The notes beneath the pieces are model-generated. The model did no database searches. It worked only from the letters and a program-made list of their open reading frames with translations, and was not told the DNA's origin. 64,000 nucleotides of DNA from contig NZ_JACEHH010000004.1 of NCBI RefSeq assembly GCF_014154935.1, positions 246,890 through 310,889 on the forward strand, written 5' to 3'. Shown here piece by piece: positions 28,684-38,644 of the stretch. The stretch is from Stieleria mannarensis. GTDB lineage: Bacteria > Planctomycetota > Planctomycetia > Pirellulales > Pirellulaceae. Position numbers and translations under genes: made by a program. Positions within the stretch are counted from its first letter, which is position 1; each line of letters starts with the position of its first letter.

Positions 28684-30080
28684 CCAAACACCTCACCAAC
28701 CGCTTGGCCGCCGAAGACCGTGGGGACTTCGTCGCGGCCGTGGTGGTTGTAGGTCAGGCGATTGGCGTCGATCCCCAGGGCGTGCAGGAGGGTGGCGTGG
28801 AAATCGTGCGGCGACACCGGTCGCTCGGTCGCCACGTACCCCAGCGGATCGGTTGCACCGATGATCTGACCGCCGCGAACCCCGCCGCCGGCCATCCACA
28901 CCGAGTATCCCGCCGGTGAATGATCACGTCCCTTGCCCCGGCCTTCCATCGTCGGTGTTCGGCCGAACTCGCCGGCCCAAACCACCAGCGTCGTTTGCAG
29001 CAGACCGCGCTGTTTCAAATCCGCCAGCAAACCCGCGATCGGGACATCCGTCCGGGCGGCCATCTTGGTGTGGTTGCCTTGGATGTTGCCGTGCGCGTCC
29101 CAGCCCCCGACACGGACTTGCACGAATCGCACGCCGCGTTGCACCATCCGCCGAGCCAATAGACACGCCCGGCCGACCGTTTTCGCTTGCGGTTGATCGA
29201 GTCCGTACATCGATCGCGTCTGCTTTGATTCATCCGCGATGTCGAATAACTCCGGCGCCGACGTCTGCATTTGAAACGCGGTTTCATAGGACTCTAATCG
29301 CGCCCGCAATTCACTTTGTCCTTGAGCGTTCTGACCACCGAATTGTTCTAGATGCCGCCTGTTGAACCAGCGGATCAGTTCCAGTTGATCACGGCGCTGC
29401 CGAGCGTTGGTCTGCGGCGGCATCGCGACGTGCCGAATCCCTTGCGCCGGATCGACGATCGTGCCTTGAAGCCCCGAGGGTAAAAAACCGGAGCCCCAGC
29501 CGGCCGCTTGTGGAAACTGCATTCCATCGGTGTGCAGGTTCATGCCGACAAACGCGGGCAAGCTTTCGTTGGCCGTTCCCAAACCGTACAGCGACCAACT
29601 GCCGATACTGGGGCGATCTCCCGCCGCGGTTCCTGTCAGGGCGACACACTCGCCCGGACCGTGGACCGGATTGTTGTGTTGCATCGATCGAATCACGCAC
29701 AGATCGTCGACGTGCCGGGCTGTTTGGGGAAACAAAGTTGAAACCGGGATGCCGCTTTCACCGTGCCGGTCGAAGGTCCAGGGTGATCCCATCAGGTTCT
29801 TTAGCCCGGCGCGTTTGATCTTGGGGACCGTGCGGGCAATGCTTTCGGGCACGTCCTTGCCGGCCAGGCGTTCGAGTTCCGGTTTGGGGTCAAAGGTATC
29901 GACCTGGCTGGGGCCGCCGGACATGAACAATAAAATCACACTCGATGCCGTCGCGGCGTGGTGTGTCGGGTGTGCCCCAGTCGCTTCGGCGTGACGCAAC
30001 AGGTCAAACGTCATCGCACCGGCACCGAGTCCGCCGCCATACAGGAACCGTCTGCGGTTGATCCAGTCGTGTTGTGACAT
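28680..30080 (-). CDS. DUF1501 protein
   Basis: The 466-residue protein has a Tat-like start (NRRRFLYGGGLGAGAM). It shows the DUF1501 landmarks FMSGGPSQVDTFDPKPEL near residue 52, PVHGPGEC, GVRFVQVRVGGWDAHG, the WAGEFGRTP segment, and a closing NRLTYNHHGRD. DUF1501 proteins have an alkaline-phosphatase/sulfatase-like fold and in planctomycetes are nearly always encoded next to PSCyt/DUF1549/DUF1553 proteins; biochemical role unproven. It starts 9 nt after the stop of the 983-residue cytochrome gene, so the two form an operon. Confidence 0.9.
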   Translation of the reverse strand: MSQHDWINRRRFLYGGGLGAGAMTFDLLRHAEATGAHPTHHAATASSVILLFMSGGPSQVDTFDPKPELERLAGKDVPESIARTVPKIKRAGLKNLMGSPWTFDRHGESGIPVSTLFPQTARHVDDLCVIRSMQHNNPVHGPGECVALTGTAAGDRPSIGSWSLYGLGTANESLPAFVGMNLHTDGMQFPQAAGWGSGFLPSGLQGTIVDPAQGIRHVAMPPQTNARQRRDQLELIRWFNRRHLEQFGGQNAQGQSELRARLESYETAFQMQTSAPELFDIADESKQTRSMYGLDQPQAKTVGRACLLARRMVQRGVRFVQVRVGGWDAHGNIQGNHTKMAARTDVPIAGLLADLKQRGLLQTTLVVWAGEFGRTPTMEGRGKGRDHSPAGYSVWMAGGGVRGGQIIGATDPLGYVATERPVSPHDFHATLLHALGIDANRLTYNHHGRDEVPTVFGGQAVGEVFG

Positions 30081-30089
30081 GCGTTGACT

Positions 30090-33041
30090 CTAATTGACGT
30101 ATAAGAATTCGCTCAAGTTCAAGATGACCAAACACAGCGATTGGAGCGAATGGTCTTGCAGATAATGTTGCATTCGGTCCGCTTCTTCACCGGACGGCTG
30201 CCGACCGGTCGCCAGACGAAAGGCGACTTCGGCGTGCCGGTCTTCGCCGGCGGTCTGACGAACACGCTCGGCAAACCGTTGACTGATCGATTGCATGAAA
30301 TCACTGTTCATCAAATACAGCGGCTGCAACGAGACGGTGGAAACGCGTCGCCGGGAGCAAGTCGTCACCGCAGCAGGACTGTCAAACAGCGTCAGTGATT
30401 CTGCGATCCGGTCGCGTTGTTGTTGCAGATAAACGCTGCGACGATGGCTGGAATTGGAAAGGTCGTCGCGGACGCTCGGACCTCCCATCGTGTCATCCAG
30501 GCTGTCCGCGACGGACAGCACACAATCGCGAATCGCTTCGGATTCCAGCCGTCGCGGGATCCAGCGCCAAAGGCTGTGACATTCGGGGTCGGCGTCTTGG
30601 TTGGACGGTGAAACCGCCGCGGATTGCCGGTAGGTTTGCGAACGCAAGATCAGCTGATGGATGTGCCGCGTGCTCCAGCCGCTGGCGATCAGTTCATCGG
30701 CCAACCAGTCCAACAATTCAGGATGCGTCGGCGCGGTCCCCTGCGTCCCGAAATCGCCCGAGGTCGCGACCAGCCCGGTGCCGAAATGCCATTGCCAGAT
30801 TCGGTTGACCCAGACCCGCGCCGTCAACGGATTCTGTGGTGATGCGATCCAGTCGGCCAAATCGGTTCGCGAATCGACGTGATCGGGTGTCGGTCCGAAA
30901 ACCGCCGGCCAGCCTGCGCGGACTTCCGGGCCGGCCGACTTCGGATCGCCGCGCAACCGCAAATAGGTCTTTAGTTCGGCGACCGACTTTAAATCCCGCG
31001 TCAACGGCCAACGCATTTCGTGGGGCGCGACGATCGTTTCCGAATCCGCATCGCTCCAGCCCCAAACCTGCGGGATCGACGCGATCGCCGCATCAAGCGC
31101 CTTGAACGCCTTTCGCTCTTGGGCGTTCATCCCCGCCACGACGGACTTGGGGATCACCAACACCGGTTCGGGGACACCCGCGGCGCGTTTCCGGTCGACC
31201 AGCCGCGCGTGAACCGTATCAAAGACCTGCCATCGCGTCTTGATCCATGAGGACGCTTGATCGGGGACACCGCCGAGCAACAGGTTGCCGGGCTGCCCGT
31301 TCGTAAAAAACGCTTGCAGCCGGTAATAGTCGCGGATCGTCAGCGGGTCGAACTTGTGCGTGTGACACTGCGCGCATTCGAGTGTGATTCCCAGAAACGT
31401 TTTGGCGGTGGTGTTGACGACATCGACCAGAATGTCGTGACGTTGAATCTCTTTGTCCAACTCATTGCCGCTGTAACGTGCCGCGGCCAGGAAACCGGTC
31501 GCTTCCAAACACCGCGAATCGGCCGGCAATTCATCGCCGGCGATTTGCTCGCGGATGAACTGGTCATACGGTTTGTCGTTCTGAAAACTCTCGATCACAT
31601 AGTCGCGGTATCGCCACGCGTGTCGTCGTGGCCGGTTGTGTTGGTGCCCGTTGCTCTCGGCCCATCGAGCCAGGTCCAGCCAATGCCTTCCCCACCGCTG
31701 GGCGTAGGCCGGCGAGCACAACAGTTGGTCGATCCAGTGATCGAGTGCTTCGTGACTGGTCGCTTGCTCGAGACCGGGGAAGGCCGACGCGGGCAACCCC
31801 GTCAGGTCCAATGCGATTCGTTGTTGAAGCGTGGGCCAGGATGCGGTGTCGGCGGGTGTCGTGCCGAATTCCTGTTGCTTTTGTGCGATGAACGCATCGA
31901 CGGGTGTTCGCATTCGGTCGGTCGGAATCCCGGTGGGGATCGGCGGGCGACGAGGGGGCTCCAATGCCCAGTGATCCGATTCCAGCGTTGGCGTCGGCAG
32001 CAAATGATGGTCCCAGCAGACGCCTTCGTCGATCCACGTCCGCAGCACGCGGATTTCGTCGCTGGTCAGCCGCCCCGCGTCGTCATCGGGCGGCGGCATC
32101 TGCTCCGCCGGGTCAGATGATGCGACCAACGCGATCAGGTGACTCGCATCGGCGTCACGGGGAGACAATTGATTTAAAAGGTCGTCGTAACAGTCCAACC
32201 GCAATCCCGACTCCGGCGCTTCACCGCTGTGACACTGGAAACAATGTTTGTGCAAGACGGGATAGACATCGTCGGCAAAACTGACCGTTGCGGCTGTCGT
32301 CGGCACGGGCGGCGGCGGTTTAACTACCGGAGCAGTCGGCGCGGCAATTCCGAACGCTTCGGTCCAACTGGTTGCCAGCGAAAGATCCGACACCGAGATT
32401 CGGTCGTCGGGTTCCGTCTTCATCCCCGTGGCAAATCCGATCCAACCGATCGACCGAATCGCTTTGCTTGAAGCAACCGTGATCGCGGGAGATTCCGCGT
32501 CGGTGATTTCCGGGTCGATCCAGACGCTCAACCGATCGTAGGGCTGATCGCCGCCCGATTGCGACCGGGCGATTTTGGCGAGGACGGTGTAGACGCGATC
32601 GCCTTGCAGTTGGATATCACTAAAGTGCTGAGACGACGAGGCGTAACGTGCCATGAACACGTTTGCGTCGCCGTCCACATGCAGCCCGATGTTGGGGACG
32701 CCGCCGTTGTGCCCGGCCGTATCGCCCCCATCTTGTTCATCCAACCACAGCACCAAAAATTCTCCGTTGCCGTTCTTCGGCGTGTCGATGCTGGATGCGT
32801 CATACCGTAGCTCGAACCGCACATACAGCTGATCGCCGTCGAAGGGCTTGGCCAACGGTCGGCGGAGCGGGTTGTTTCGCCCGCCCGTTCCGTGGATTTC
32901 AAACCACTGAGCGACACCGCCGGACCGCGACCGCGTCCAGTCCCCTGACCAATCGACCGGATTGTCCGCTGCGTCCAATGGCTGCAACGCGGTGCACGTG
33001 ACGACGAAGAAGACGATGACGATGGCCAGAAAACGCATCAT
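30090..33041 (-). CDS. Planctomycete cytochrome c protein: LamG-like + PSCyt1 + DUF1549 + DUF1553
   Basis: The product has 983 residues with a signal peptide (1-~24). Residues ~30-225 form a LamG-like carbohydrate-binding beta-sandwich (FLVLWLDEQDGG, VPNIGLHVDGD), an unusual N-terminal addition. The PSCyt1 heme site CFQCH is at 267-271. DUF1549 follows (TPVDAFIAQKQQEFG, then RHWLDLARWAESNG), with a second CxxCH in CAQCHTHKFDP near 552. DUF1553 completes the protein (ARVWVNRIWQWHFGTGLV; LYLMNSDFM). Likely a periplasmic c-type cytochrome of unknown substrate. The LamG domain suggests it binds a glycan. First gene of the operon with DUF1501. Confidence 0.88.
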   Translation of the reverse strand: MMRFLAIVIVFFVVTCTALQPLDAADNPVDWSGDWTRSRSGGVAQWFEIHGTGGRNNPLRRPLAKPFDGDQLYVRFELRYDASSIDTPKNGNGEFLVLWLDEQDGGDTAGHNGGVPNIGLHVDGDANVFMARYASSSQHFSDIQLQGDRVYTVLAKIARSQSGGDQPYDRLSVWIDPEITDAESPAITVASSKAIRSIGWIGFATGMKTEPDDRISVSDLSLATSWTEAFGIAAPTAPVVKPPPPVPTTAATVSFADDVYPVLHKHCFQCHSGEAPESGLRLDCYDDLLNQLSPRDADASHLIALVASSDPAEQMPPPDDDAGRLTSDEIRVLRTWIDEGVCWDHHLLPTPTLESDHWALEPPRRPPIPTGIPTDRMRTPVDAFIAQKQQEFGTTPADTASWPTLQQRIALDLTGLPASAFPGLEQATSHEALDHWIDQLLCSPAYAQRWGRHWLDLARWAESNGHQHNRPRRHAWRYRDYVIESFQNDKPYDQFIREQIAGDELPADSRCLEATGFLAAARYSGNELDKEIQRHDILVDVVNTTAKTFLGITLECAQCHTHKFDPLTIRDYYRLQAFFTNGQPGNLLLGGVPDQASSWIKTRWQVFDTVHARLVDRKRAAGVPEPVLVIPKSVVAGMNAQERKAFKALDAAIASIPQVWGWSDADSETIVAPHEMRWPLTRDLKSVAELKTYLRLRGDPKSAGPEVRAGWPAVFGPTPDHVDSRTDLADWIASPQNPLTARVWVNRIWQWHFGTGLVATSGDFGTQGTAPTHPELLDWLADELIASGWSTRHIHQLILRSQTYRQSAAVSPSNQDADPECHSLWRWIPRRLESEAIRDCVLSVADSLDDTMGGPSVRDDLSNSSHRRSVYLQQQRDRIAESLTLFDSPAAVTTCSRRRVSTVSLQPLYLMNSDFMQSISQRFAERVRQTAGEDRHAEVAFRLATGRQPSGEEADRMQHYLQDHSLQSLCLVILNLSEFLYVN

Positions 33042-33148
33042 GCCGGTCGGGTGGTGGGCGATTGGCTTGGAGGGGATCGGTTAGTATAGCCCAATCGCGA
33101 CCGCCGTGGTTTGTTCCGCACCCTCTGTCTTTCCGAGCCGAGATTCGT

Positions 33149-34156
33149 ATGCGATTCCCCGCCGCAATTTGTCCCCGATTGAAACGTCACCAGCATACGC
33201 GCTGGTGTGCAGGCTTTAGCCGCCCAATGTCGCTGCGACACAGCGCCCCGGAATCGCCTGAAGGCGATACACCAACGGTTGTTGAACTCCTCTTTACTTA
33301 TGCTCGTCGCCTTTTCCTGGTCCTGTTCATCACATTGGCCGGCGGATCGCTGGCTTCCCCTGCCAGCGCCGAGGACGCTCGAATCGTCAAGCGTCTGAGT
33401 TTCAGCCAGGCCGCTGCCGCACTGACACTGGATCTGTACCTTCCCAACCAGACCACCGATCCGGTTCCCTGCGTGATCACGATTCAAGGCGGCGGGTTTC
33501 GCCCCCAGAACGGACAGCGATTCAAACCGTTTGCCGAACATTTGGCCAGGAACGGTTTTGCCGCGGCATTGATTTCCTATCGCGGCAGCCCCGAACACCG
33601 GCACCCCGACACGCTGGCCGATGTCAAAGCGTCGGTCCGGTACATCCGCAGCGTCGCCGACCGCTACGGAATCGATGCCGACCGGATCGGCGCCATGGGC
33701 CGCTCGGCCGGCGGCACGCTCGCGGCGCTATTGGCGGTCACCGGAACATCGGATGATCCTGATAGCCAGATCCAAGCCGCGGTCTGTTTCGCCGGCGTGT
33801 TCGATTTTGTCGGGCGTTTCACCAGGCAGGAACAATTGGCGATGCAGCCGAATTCCCAGACCAAGATCAAGACCAACGGCCAATGGATCGGCACCGCGTT
33901 TTCGCCGCGGGATCCGCAGTGGTTGGCCGCTTCGGCGATCACGCACGTCGATCCCGGCGATCCGCCGATCCTGTTTTTACACTCCCGCAACGATTCCACC
34001 GTGCCCTGGTTTCAATCGCGAGACATGCACCGTGCGATGACCGCTGCCGGCGTTGACGCCGAGATCCTCCTCTATGAAACCGGAGGCCACGGCGTGTCAC
34101 CCAAGCACAGGAATTCGCTCGACGACATGGTCGCATTCTTTCACAAGCATCTTTAA
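33149..34156 (+). CDS. Exported alpha/beta hydrolase, start uncertain
   Basis: The hydrolase core is clear: QGGGF oxyanion motif, nucleophile in GRSAGG, acid region LFLHSRNDSTVPW, and catalytic His in ETGGHGVSPKH, so it resembles BD-FAE-type esterases. A signal peptide is visible further in (RRLFLVLFITLAGGSLASPASA). No start codon lies directly before it in frame; the nearest is ATG 33149, which places ~80 residues of repeat-derived sequence first. The segment 33190-33290 (AGCATACGCGCTGGTGTGCAG and GGAATCGCCTGAAGGCGAT) looks like a dispersed planctomycete repeat, perhaps inserted at the gene's 5' end. ATG 33300 is out of frame. Confidence 0.75.
   Translation: MRFPAAICPRLKRHQHTRWCAGFSRPMSLRHSAPESPEGDTPTVVELLFTYARRLFLVLFITLAGGSLASPASAEDARIVKRLSFSQAAAALTLDLYLPNQTTDPVPCVITIQGGGFRPQNGQRFKPFAEHLARNGFAAALISYRGSPEHRHPDTLADVKASVRYIRSVADRYGIDADRIGAMGRSAGGTLAALLAVTGTSDDPDSQIQAAVCFAGVFDFVGRFTRQEQLAMQPNSQTKIKTNGQWIGTAFSPRDPQWLAASAITHVDPGDPPILFLHSRNDSTVPWFQSRDMHRAMTAAGVDAEILLYETGGHGVSPKHRNSLDDMVAFFHKHL
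33190..33290. repeat. Repeat-like palindromic segment at the 5' end of the hydrolase gene
   Basis: It contains CACCAGCATACGCGCTGGTG, a near-perfect palindrome, then ATCGCCTGAAGGCGAT, another one. Such hairpins are typical of dispersed planctomycete intergenic elements (from memory). It lies within the annotated frame and obscures the true start. Confidence 0.5.
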
Positions 34157-34394
34157 AGACGCCGGCAATGCCAGCGGCATGCGTCAGCGAGCGGCCACTC
34201 GTTGCGACCACGCGGGCGTCGACCGAACGTCACCGCCCGCCACTGGCTGACGCCACGTGCTGGCAACTGCCAGCGAGCAGCACATGATACTTACCCCTCC
34301 CGCAAGCTGGCCACTCGGAGATCCGAGCGACAGATTTGGGGTAGAATGGGGAGGCACATTTTGCGTCTCAACGTCCCTCCGCCCCCCAATCTCG
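34157..34394. other. Intergenic region
   Basis: These 238 bp have several small inverted repeats (GCCGGCAATGCCAGCGGC; AGCGAGCGGCC) and GGGGTAGAATGGGG near 34336, weakly like the ATTCTGCC repeat. No gene is seen. Confidence 0.4.
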
Positions 34395-37118
34395 ATGACC
34401 AAACGAGAAAAGAACACCCTCCTGACCGTTGTCGCCGTCGTCTTGATTCACGCCTGCATCATTTCATCGCCCGCCAGCGGCGACGAGGTCACCGAAGGCG
34501 AAAAACTGTTCGCGTTGAAAGTCAAACCGTTGATTGCCGAGAAATGCTTGGCCTGTCACGGGGGCGAACCCGACGACATCCAGGGCGGGCTGGATTTGCG
34601 GACACGCGAGACGTTGTCCGCCGGCGGAGATTGGTTCGAAGACGAAGTGCTGGTTCCCGGCAACGGCGAACAGAGCTATTTGTACCGGACCGCCAGCCGA
34701 TCGGAGGAAGGCTATGAAATGCCGCCCAAAGAGGCGGACAAACTGACCGAAACACAGACGTGGTGGATTCGGGATTGGATCGATGCGGGCGCACCATGGC
34801 CCGACGAAGACCGCATCGCATGGATCCAGGAACGACACGCCGAAGGCGAGCAGGTCGCGACTTCGAAAGCACTTTCGGACGACTGGCAGAATCGCCGCTA
34901 TGAACCCGAAAAACTGTGGGCCTATCGGCCGCTGAAACAAACCGAGGTTCCCGATGGATCGCATCCGGTGGACTGGTTCATCGACAGGCAGTTGGCGGCG
35001 ACCGACCTGCCCCCGGCGCCACCGGCCGAGGCCGGTGAGCTGATCCGCCGAATGAGTTTCGGTTTGACGGGGCTGCCCCCGGAACCGCAGGATGTCCGCC
35101 GATTTAAGACAGCCTATGCAAAGCATCGTGATACCGCGGTGCGTGAACTGGCGATGGAATTGATGGCGTCGCCGCACTACGGCGAACACTTCGGACTCCG
35201 TTGGTTGGACGTTGTGCGATACGCCGACACCGCCGGATTCGCCAACGATTACAGCCGTCCCAACGCGTGGCGCTACCGCGACTATGTCGTCCGCGCCTTC
35301 AACGACGACAAGCCGTACGACATTTTCATCAAACAGCAAATCGCCGGAGATGAAATCGATGCCGACGACCCCGAGCATCTGATCGCGACAGGTTTCTTGC
35401 GAATGGGGCCGTGGGAGCAGACCGGCATGAGTGTGTTCAAAGAAACGCGTCAGCAATGGCTGGACGACATCACCGATTCGGTCGGTCAAACCTTTCTCGG
35501 TCACGCCTTGCAGTGCGCCAAGTGCCACGATCACAAATTTGATCCCGTGCCGACGCGTGATTATTACAGCATGATGGCGGTTTTCTCAACGACCCAATTT
35601 GCCGAACGAGACGTGCCGTTTTTAGACACCGAAAACACCAACGGGTTCGAAGCCTCTGACGCCTGGGTTCACGCCAAGGTGGCCGCGTACCAGGATCAGC
35701 GAAAGGAACTCAGCCAAAAGGTCGCCAAAGCGAGGAAGCAGGAAACCGGTGACGCGAAGGTCGGTGACAACGGGCTGGATCCCGGTGACGAAGCCTCCTT
35801 GGCCCGGATGTCCAAGAACATCGCCCGTCACACGTGGGAACTCGATCGCACCCGGCCGATCGGCTTTTCCGTGTACACGGGCAAGACGATCCAACGCAAC
35901 AATGTCGGCAACCGAATCAACTTGCCGGCCAACCCCTGGGGCAAGGGGCAAATGGAGTCCGACACGATTCTGGCCGGCGGCAACGTTTATTCACCGACCG
36001 ACCCGGTCCAACCGGGGCCGCTCAGCGCCGCAGTCTCGCTGGGGCAGATGCAAACGCCGTCCTTTCCGGCCGGCAAGGGCAAGCGTCGATTGGCGTTGGC
36101 CGATTGGATCGCCGATGCCGATAACCCGTTGACCGCTCGCGTGATGGTCAACCGCGTCTGGTCCTGGCATTTCGGCAAGGGGCTGGCCGGCAATCCGAAC
36201 AATTTTGGCGGCACGGGAGCCTTGCCGACGCACCCGGAACTGTTGGACTTTCTGGCACGCTGGTTTGTCGATCACCGTTGGAGCATCAAAGAACTGAACC
36301 GATTGATCGTCACCTCCCAAGCCTACCGTCGCAGCACCCGGCATCCGCAACCGGAACGGCAAGCCGCCGCCGACCCCAAGCGGGAACTGTACGCCACGTT
36401 CTTGCCGCGTCGATTGACGGCGGAAGAAATCCGCGACGCCATGCTGGCGGCAAGTGGGGAACTCAATCGCAGCGTCGGTGGAATCCCGGCCCGTCCGGAC
36501 ATCAACTTGGAAGTCGCTTTCCAACCGCGACAGATCATGGGCGGAACGGCGTCGGTTTACGAACCCGATCCGACACCGGAGCAGCGTAACCGTCGCAGTC
36601 TATATGCCGAAAAGATCCGTGGGCTACGGGATCCGTTCCTGGAAACGTTCAACCAACCGGGGCCGGACAAGTCGTGTGAACTTCGCGAGACGTCGACGGT
36701 CGCGCCCCAAGCGTTGACGCTGCTCAATTCCGAAGAAGTTTTTGACCGGTCGCTCGGCTTTGCCAAACGCCTCGTCGACGAAAACGTCAACGATGGTGCG
36801 ACGATCGACCGTGCGTTTCAACTGGCATTGGGGCGGTTGCCGACGGCCGATGAACGTTCGCTCTGTCTGGAGCAATGGAACGATGCGACCGCCGATGAAG
36901 CGGCGCGGCCCCACCCTGCCAAGGTCTGGCCGGACCAGATCGAGCGAACGGTGATGGCCGAAAAGACCGGACAGCCCTACGACTTCATCGAGTCCATGCC
37001 AGCCTACACCCATTACCAGAGTGATCTTCAACCCGCCGACGTCGACGCGAAAACCCGCGGACTGGCTCACGTCTGCCTGGTGATTTTCAACCTGAACGAA
37101 TTCGCTTACCTGGATTGA
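34395..37118 (+). CDS. Planctomycete cytochrome c protein: PSCyt1 + DUF1549 + DUF1553
   Basis: The 907-residue product, from ATG 34395, has a signal peptide (LLTVVAVVLIHACIISSPASG). The PSCyt1 heme motif CLACH is at 51-55, with the EMPPKEADKLT segment typical of the domain. DUF1549 contains GLRWLDVVRYADTAGFANDY and the second heme-like CAKCHDHKFDP at 374. DUF1553 has ARVMVNRVWSWHFGKGL. Presumed periplasmic electron-transfer protein with unknown substrate. The frame is open to 34257, but the extension is non-homologous. The DUF1501 start follows 2 nt after this stop. Confidence 0.9.
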   Translation: MTKREKNTLLTVVAVVLIHACIISSPASGDEVTEGEKLFALKVKPLIAEKCLACHGGEPDDIQGGLDLRTRETLSAGGDWFEDEVLVPGNGEQSYLYRTASRSEEGYEMPPKEADKLTETQTWWIRDWIDAGAPWPDEDRIAWIQERHAEGEQVATSKALSDDWQNRRYEPEKLWAYRPLKQTEVPDGSHPVDWFIDRQLAATDLPPAPPAEAGELIRRMSFGLTGLPPEPQDVRRFKTAYAKHRDTAVRELAMELMASPHYGEHFGLRWLDVVRYADTAGFANDYSRPNAWRYRDYVVRAFNDDKPYDIFIKQQIAGDEIDADDPEHLIATGFLRMGPWEQTGMSVFKETRQQWLDDITDSVGQTFLGHALQCAKCHDHKFDPVPTRDYYSMMAVFSTTQFAERDVPFLDTENTNGFEASDAWVHAKVAAYQDQRKELSQKVAKARKQETGDAKVGDNGLDPGDEASLARMSKNIARHTWELDRTRPIGFSVYTGKTIQRNNVGNRINLPANPWGKGQMESDTILAGGNVYSPTDPVQPGPLSAAVSLGQMQTPSFPAGKGKRRLALADWIADADNPLTARVMVNRVWSWHFGKGLAGNPNNFGGTGALPTHPELLDFLARWFVDHRWSIKELNRLIVTSQAYRRSTRHPQPERQAAADPKRELYATFLPRRLTAEEIRDAMLAASGELNRSVGGIPARPDINLEVAFQPRQIMGGTASVYEPDPTPEQRNRRSLYAEKIRGLRDPFLETFNQPGPDKSCELRETSTVAPQALTLLNSEEVFDRSLGFAKRLVDENVNDGATIDRAFQLALGRLPTADERSLCLEQWNDATADEAARPHPAKVWPDQIERTVMAEKTGQPYDFIESMPAYTHYQSDLQPADVDAKTRGLAHVCLVIFNLNEFAYLD

Positions 37119-37120
37119 AC

Positions 37121-38518
37121 ATGAGTGGCAAGTCTTCCAACCGATTCGCATTGCCAACGCGGCGAGAGGCTCTGTATGGTCTTGGTGCCGGACTCGGTTC
37201 GGTCGCGTTGACGTCGTTGCTGCACGCCGAACAGGGGCAAAGGACGCACCATCAGGCCAAAGCCAAACGTTGCATTTTCTTGATGATGGAAGGCGGTCCG
37301 TCACATCTGGACACCTTTGATCCCAAACCCGAGTTGACCAAACAGCATCTCAAGGCGTTCACCCGCAGCGGCGAAATGGAAAGTGCGATGTCGTCGGGGA
37401 AACGCTACTTTGTCAAGAGCCCATTCCAGTTCACCAAAGCGGGCGAGTGCGGCGCGGACATCTGCACCGAGTGGAAACAGCTGCGCGAGATGGTCGATGA
37501 GATTTGTTTCTATCGCGGGGCACAGGTCGAATCGGTCAATCATCCGACGGCCTGCTATCAACTCAATACCGGCAACCAATTCGGCGGCGATCCCGCGATG
37601 GGCGCCTGGGTGACGTATGGTCTGGGCACGATGAACGAGAACCTGCCCGGGTTCGTCGTGTTGCCGCGGTCGAGTTATCCTCAGGGCGGTGCGGGAAATT
37701 GGTCCAACGGGTTTCTGCCGGCTGAGTTTCAAGGCACACCGCTGCGGCCCACGGGAAGTCCGATTCTGAATTTGAATCCGCCCGACGCCATTTCGCCGTT
37801 GCAGCAACGCAAAAACCTGGATCTGCTGGGGCAGCTTAATCGCCGGCACCTTGAATCACGCCCCGGTCGTGGCGAATTGGAAGCACGCATCTCCAGTTAT
37901 GAACTCGCCTACCGGATGCAGACCGAGGTGCCCGGTGTTCTGGACTTGGACGGCGAGTCCCAGGCGACGCTGGATGCCTACGGTGTGGGAGAGGCGGCGA
38001 CGGATGCGTTTGCACGCAAGTGTCTGTTGGCGCGGCGGTTGGTCGAAAGCGGAGTGCGTTTCGTGCAAGCCTATGCCGGAAACTGGGACAGCCACGATTA
38101 CATCGAAAAGGCACACGGGGCGTTGATCCGATCGGTCGACAAACCCATCGCGGCGTTGCTTCGCGATTTGAAACAACGCGACATGCTGAAGGACACGCTT
38201 GTGATATGGTGCGGCGAATTCGGCCGCACCCCCGACAACGGGCTGCGCGGCGGCGGGCAGTCCTATGGGCGTGATCACAACGCCAAGGCGATGGCGATGT
38301 GGTTCGCCGGCGGCGGGACCAATGCCGGGCACACCATCGGGGCGACCGATGAGATCGGTGCAAACGCGGTCGAATGCGTGCATCATCTTCGCGACGTCCA
38401 CGTCACGCTGCTGCACCTGCTGGGGCTGGACGACAACCGGCTGACCTACTTCCACGCCGGCCGCCACAAACAGCTCTCCCAATTCGGCGGCCAGGTCATC
38501 AAGGAATTGCTGGGTTAG
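37121..38518 (+). CDS. DUF1501 protein (Tat signal)
   Basis: The 465-residue protein starts MSGKSSNRFALPTRREALYG, a twin-arginine-type signal, then hydrophobic GAGLGSVALTSLL. Core motifs: LMMEGGPSHLDTFDPKPEL, then VNHPTACYQLNTGN, then GVRFVQAYAGNWDSHD, WCGEFGRTPDN and the closing NRLTYFHAGRHK. It is the second gene of a two-gene operon with the 907-residue cytochrome (2-nt gap), the same pairing as on the opposite strand at 28680-33041. The ATG at 37121 is preferred over an in-frame TTG at 37115. Confidence 0.9.
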   Translation: MSGKSSNRFALPTRREALYGLGAGLGSVALTSLLHAEQGQRTHHQAKAKRCIFLMMEGGPSHLDTFDPKPELTKQHLKAFTRSGEMESAMSSGKRYFVKSPFQFTKAGECGADICTEWKQLREMVDEICFYRGAQVESVNHPTACYQLNTGNQFGGDPAMGAWVTYGLGTMNENLPGFVVLPRSSYPQGGAGNWSNGFLPAEFQGTPLRPTGSPILNLNPPDAISPLQQRKNLDLLGQLNRRHLESRPGRGELEARISSYELAYRMQTEVPGVLDLDGESQATLDAYGVGEAATDAFARKCLLARRLVESGVRFVQAYAGNWDSHDYIEKAHGALIRSVDKPIAALLRDLKQRDMLKDTLVIWCGEFGRTPDNGLRGGGQSYGRDHNAKAMAMWFAGGGTNAGHTIGATDEIGANAVECVHHLRDVHVTLLHLLGLDDNRLTYFHAGRHKQLSQFGGQVIKELLG

Positions 38519-38589
38519 CCGGGACGGCCAACGAATGCAGTGCGGCAGAACAGTGTTCCGGAGAACAAAGGTGCGAAACGGCAGGGGCC

Positions 38590-38644
38590 AATCACTGTGC
38601 CAATCACTGGGGCGATCACTGGGGCGATCACTGGGGCGATCATC
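38590..38644. repeat. 12-bp tandem repeat, ATCACTGGGGCG
   Basis: Three near-perfect copies of ATCACTGGGGCG follow degenerate ones (ATCACTGTGCCA). It lies between the DUF1501 stop and the convergent sulfatase, and just runs into the sulfatase's last codons. Confidence 0.75.

Noticed and set aside
38590..38644. Possible replication or integration site (iteron-like repeats)
   Set aside because: Only three clean copies of a short GC-rich unit, no initiator gene or AT-rich segment nearby.
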